A stretch of 6,422 nucleotides of DNA from Cryomorphaceae bacterium (lineage in GTDB: Bacteria; Bacteroidota; Bacteroidia; Flavobacteriales_D; Crocinitomicaceae), in assembly GCA_027485365.1 (NCBI GenBank), contig JAIXRD010000353.1, positions 1 to 6,422 on the forward strand, written 5' to 3'. The position numbers and the translations under genes are program-made. Each line of letters starts with the position of its first letter. The stretch's first letter is position 1. The notes beneath the pieces are model-generated. The model was not told the origin of the DNA and did not search any database. It saw only the letters and a list, made by a program, of their open reading frames with translations. Below are positions 5,996 to 6,422 of the stretch, piece after piece.

Positions 5996-6422
5996 ATGAA
6001 AAATAAACTCATCCTCGCTTTTGTGTTTGCTTTTACTGGGATGGTATCAGCACAACAAGTTCCGCAATCCTATTTGTACGGGTATAATTTGTTTTTAATC
6101 AATCCGGCGCTTTCAGGAACAACCAATTGTACTGAAATCAGCATGTCGCATCATAACCAATGGGTAAAACTGGAAGGGGCACCGATTACCAATCACTTGA
6201 CCGTTTCCACCCATCTAAGAAACCATTGGGGTGTGGGCGGACAATTTATGTTGGATAAGATCGGGATGTTGCAACAAGTCTCTGCGCTTGGAAATGTTTC
6301 CTATGGATTCTATTTCGGGCAACAATCACTGAGATTGGGTTTATCGGTGGGATACAACAATTATCGTGTAAATCCAAGCAATGCGGTGGCATTTGATTTG
6401 CTCGACCCCATTGTGAATGGTG
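5996..6422 (+). CDS. PorP/SprF-family type IX secretion outer-membrane protein (3' part outside window)
   Basis: The first 142 residues of an outer-membrane beta-barrel protein of the PorP/SprF family; full-length members are usually about 300-350 residues, so over half is missing at the right edge. Residues 1-19 are a signal peptide (MKNKLILAFVFAF, likely cleavage after VSA, leaving QQVPQSY). Family hallmarks follow: YLYGYNLFLINPALSGT with the near-invariant N-P-A, then SMSHHNQWVKLEGAP with the typical QW, then alternating beta-strand segments (WGVGGQFMLDKIG, SYGFYFGQQSLRLGLSVGY). The start ATG lies 3 bases after the TAA of the large type B protein, with an A-rich stretch but no Shine-Dalgarno, implying one transcript and perhaps coupled translation. 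In Flavobacterium, SprF is needed for export or display of SprB, and PorP-like genes commonly sit beside genes for type B substrates. The inferred role is therefore as the dedicated surface partner of the upstream protein, not the core T9SS PorP. No sprE/porK/porL/porM/porN genes are visible to support the core assignment. Confidence 0.92.
   Translation, partial: MKNKLILAFVFAFTGMVSAQQVPQSYLYGYNLFLINPALSGTTNCTEISMSHHNQWVKLEGAPITNHLTVSTHLRNHWGVGGQFMLDKIGMLQQVSALGNVSYGFYFGQQSLRLGLSVGYNNYRVNPSNAVAFDLLDPIVNG

Overview
The window looks like chromosomal DNA of a Bacteroidota bacterium, most likely a Flavobacteriales member. Three things point there. A large secreted protein ends in a type B C-terminal sorting domain of the type IX secretion system (T9SS, found only in Bacteroidota). 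A PorP/SprF-family outer-membrane protein gene follows 3 bp later. No gene start has a clear Shine-Dalgarno sequence; starts are preceded by A/T-rich DNA instead. An affinity with Crocinitomicaceae/Fluviicola-like bacteria is an impression from the style of the large protein and is not proven. All real genes are on the + strand.

Region 1 (1-1648): a 511-residue cytoplasmic-looking protein with twelve paired-cysteine modules in two blocks of six, similar to the zinc-binding region of DnaJ but without a J domain. A middle domain and a C-terminal TerB-like helical domain follow. The reading frame is open to the left edge of the window, so the true start could lie further upstream. A strong intrinsic terminator closes the unit. 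This gene is visibly more A+T-rich than the rest.

Region 2 (1649-2272): a DUF1801-family gene whose only conventional start before the domain is a TTG lying inside a perfect 10-bp inverted repeat. A 77-bp gap with a weak promoter-like box follows.

Region 3 (2273-6422): a two-gene unit. The first gene encodes a 1239-residue exported multidomain protein. In order it has a signal peptide, an N-terminal beta domain that may be C2-like, three PPC-like beta-sandwich domains, a glycine/asparagine-rich stretch, a SprB-like module, four tandem 51-52-residue repeats with invariant cysteine spacing, and the type B sorting domain. The second gene, cut by the window edge, encodes a PorP/SprF-family protein. 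The likely joint role is that the large protein crosses the outer membrane through T9SS and is held at the surface by the co-encoded PorP/SprF partner, as for SprB and SprF in Flavobacterium gliding. No RNA genes, CRISPR arrays, insertion sequences or phage genes were seen. The best candidates for something undescribed are the twelve-module cysteine protein with its TerB tail and the hairpin-embedded TTG start.
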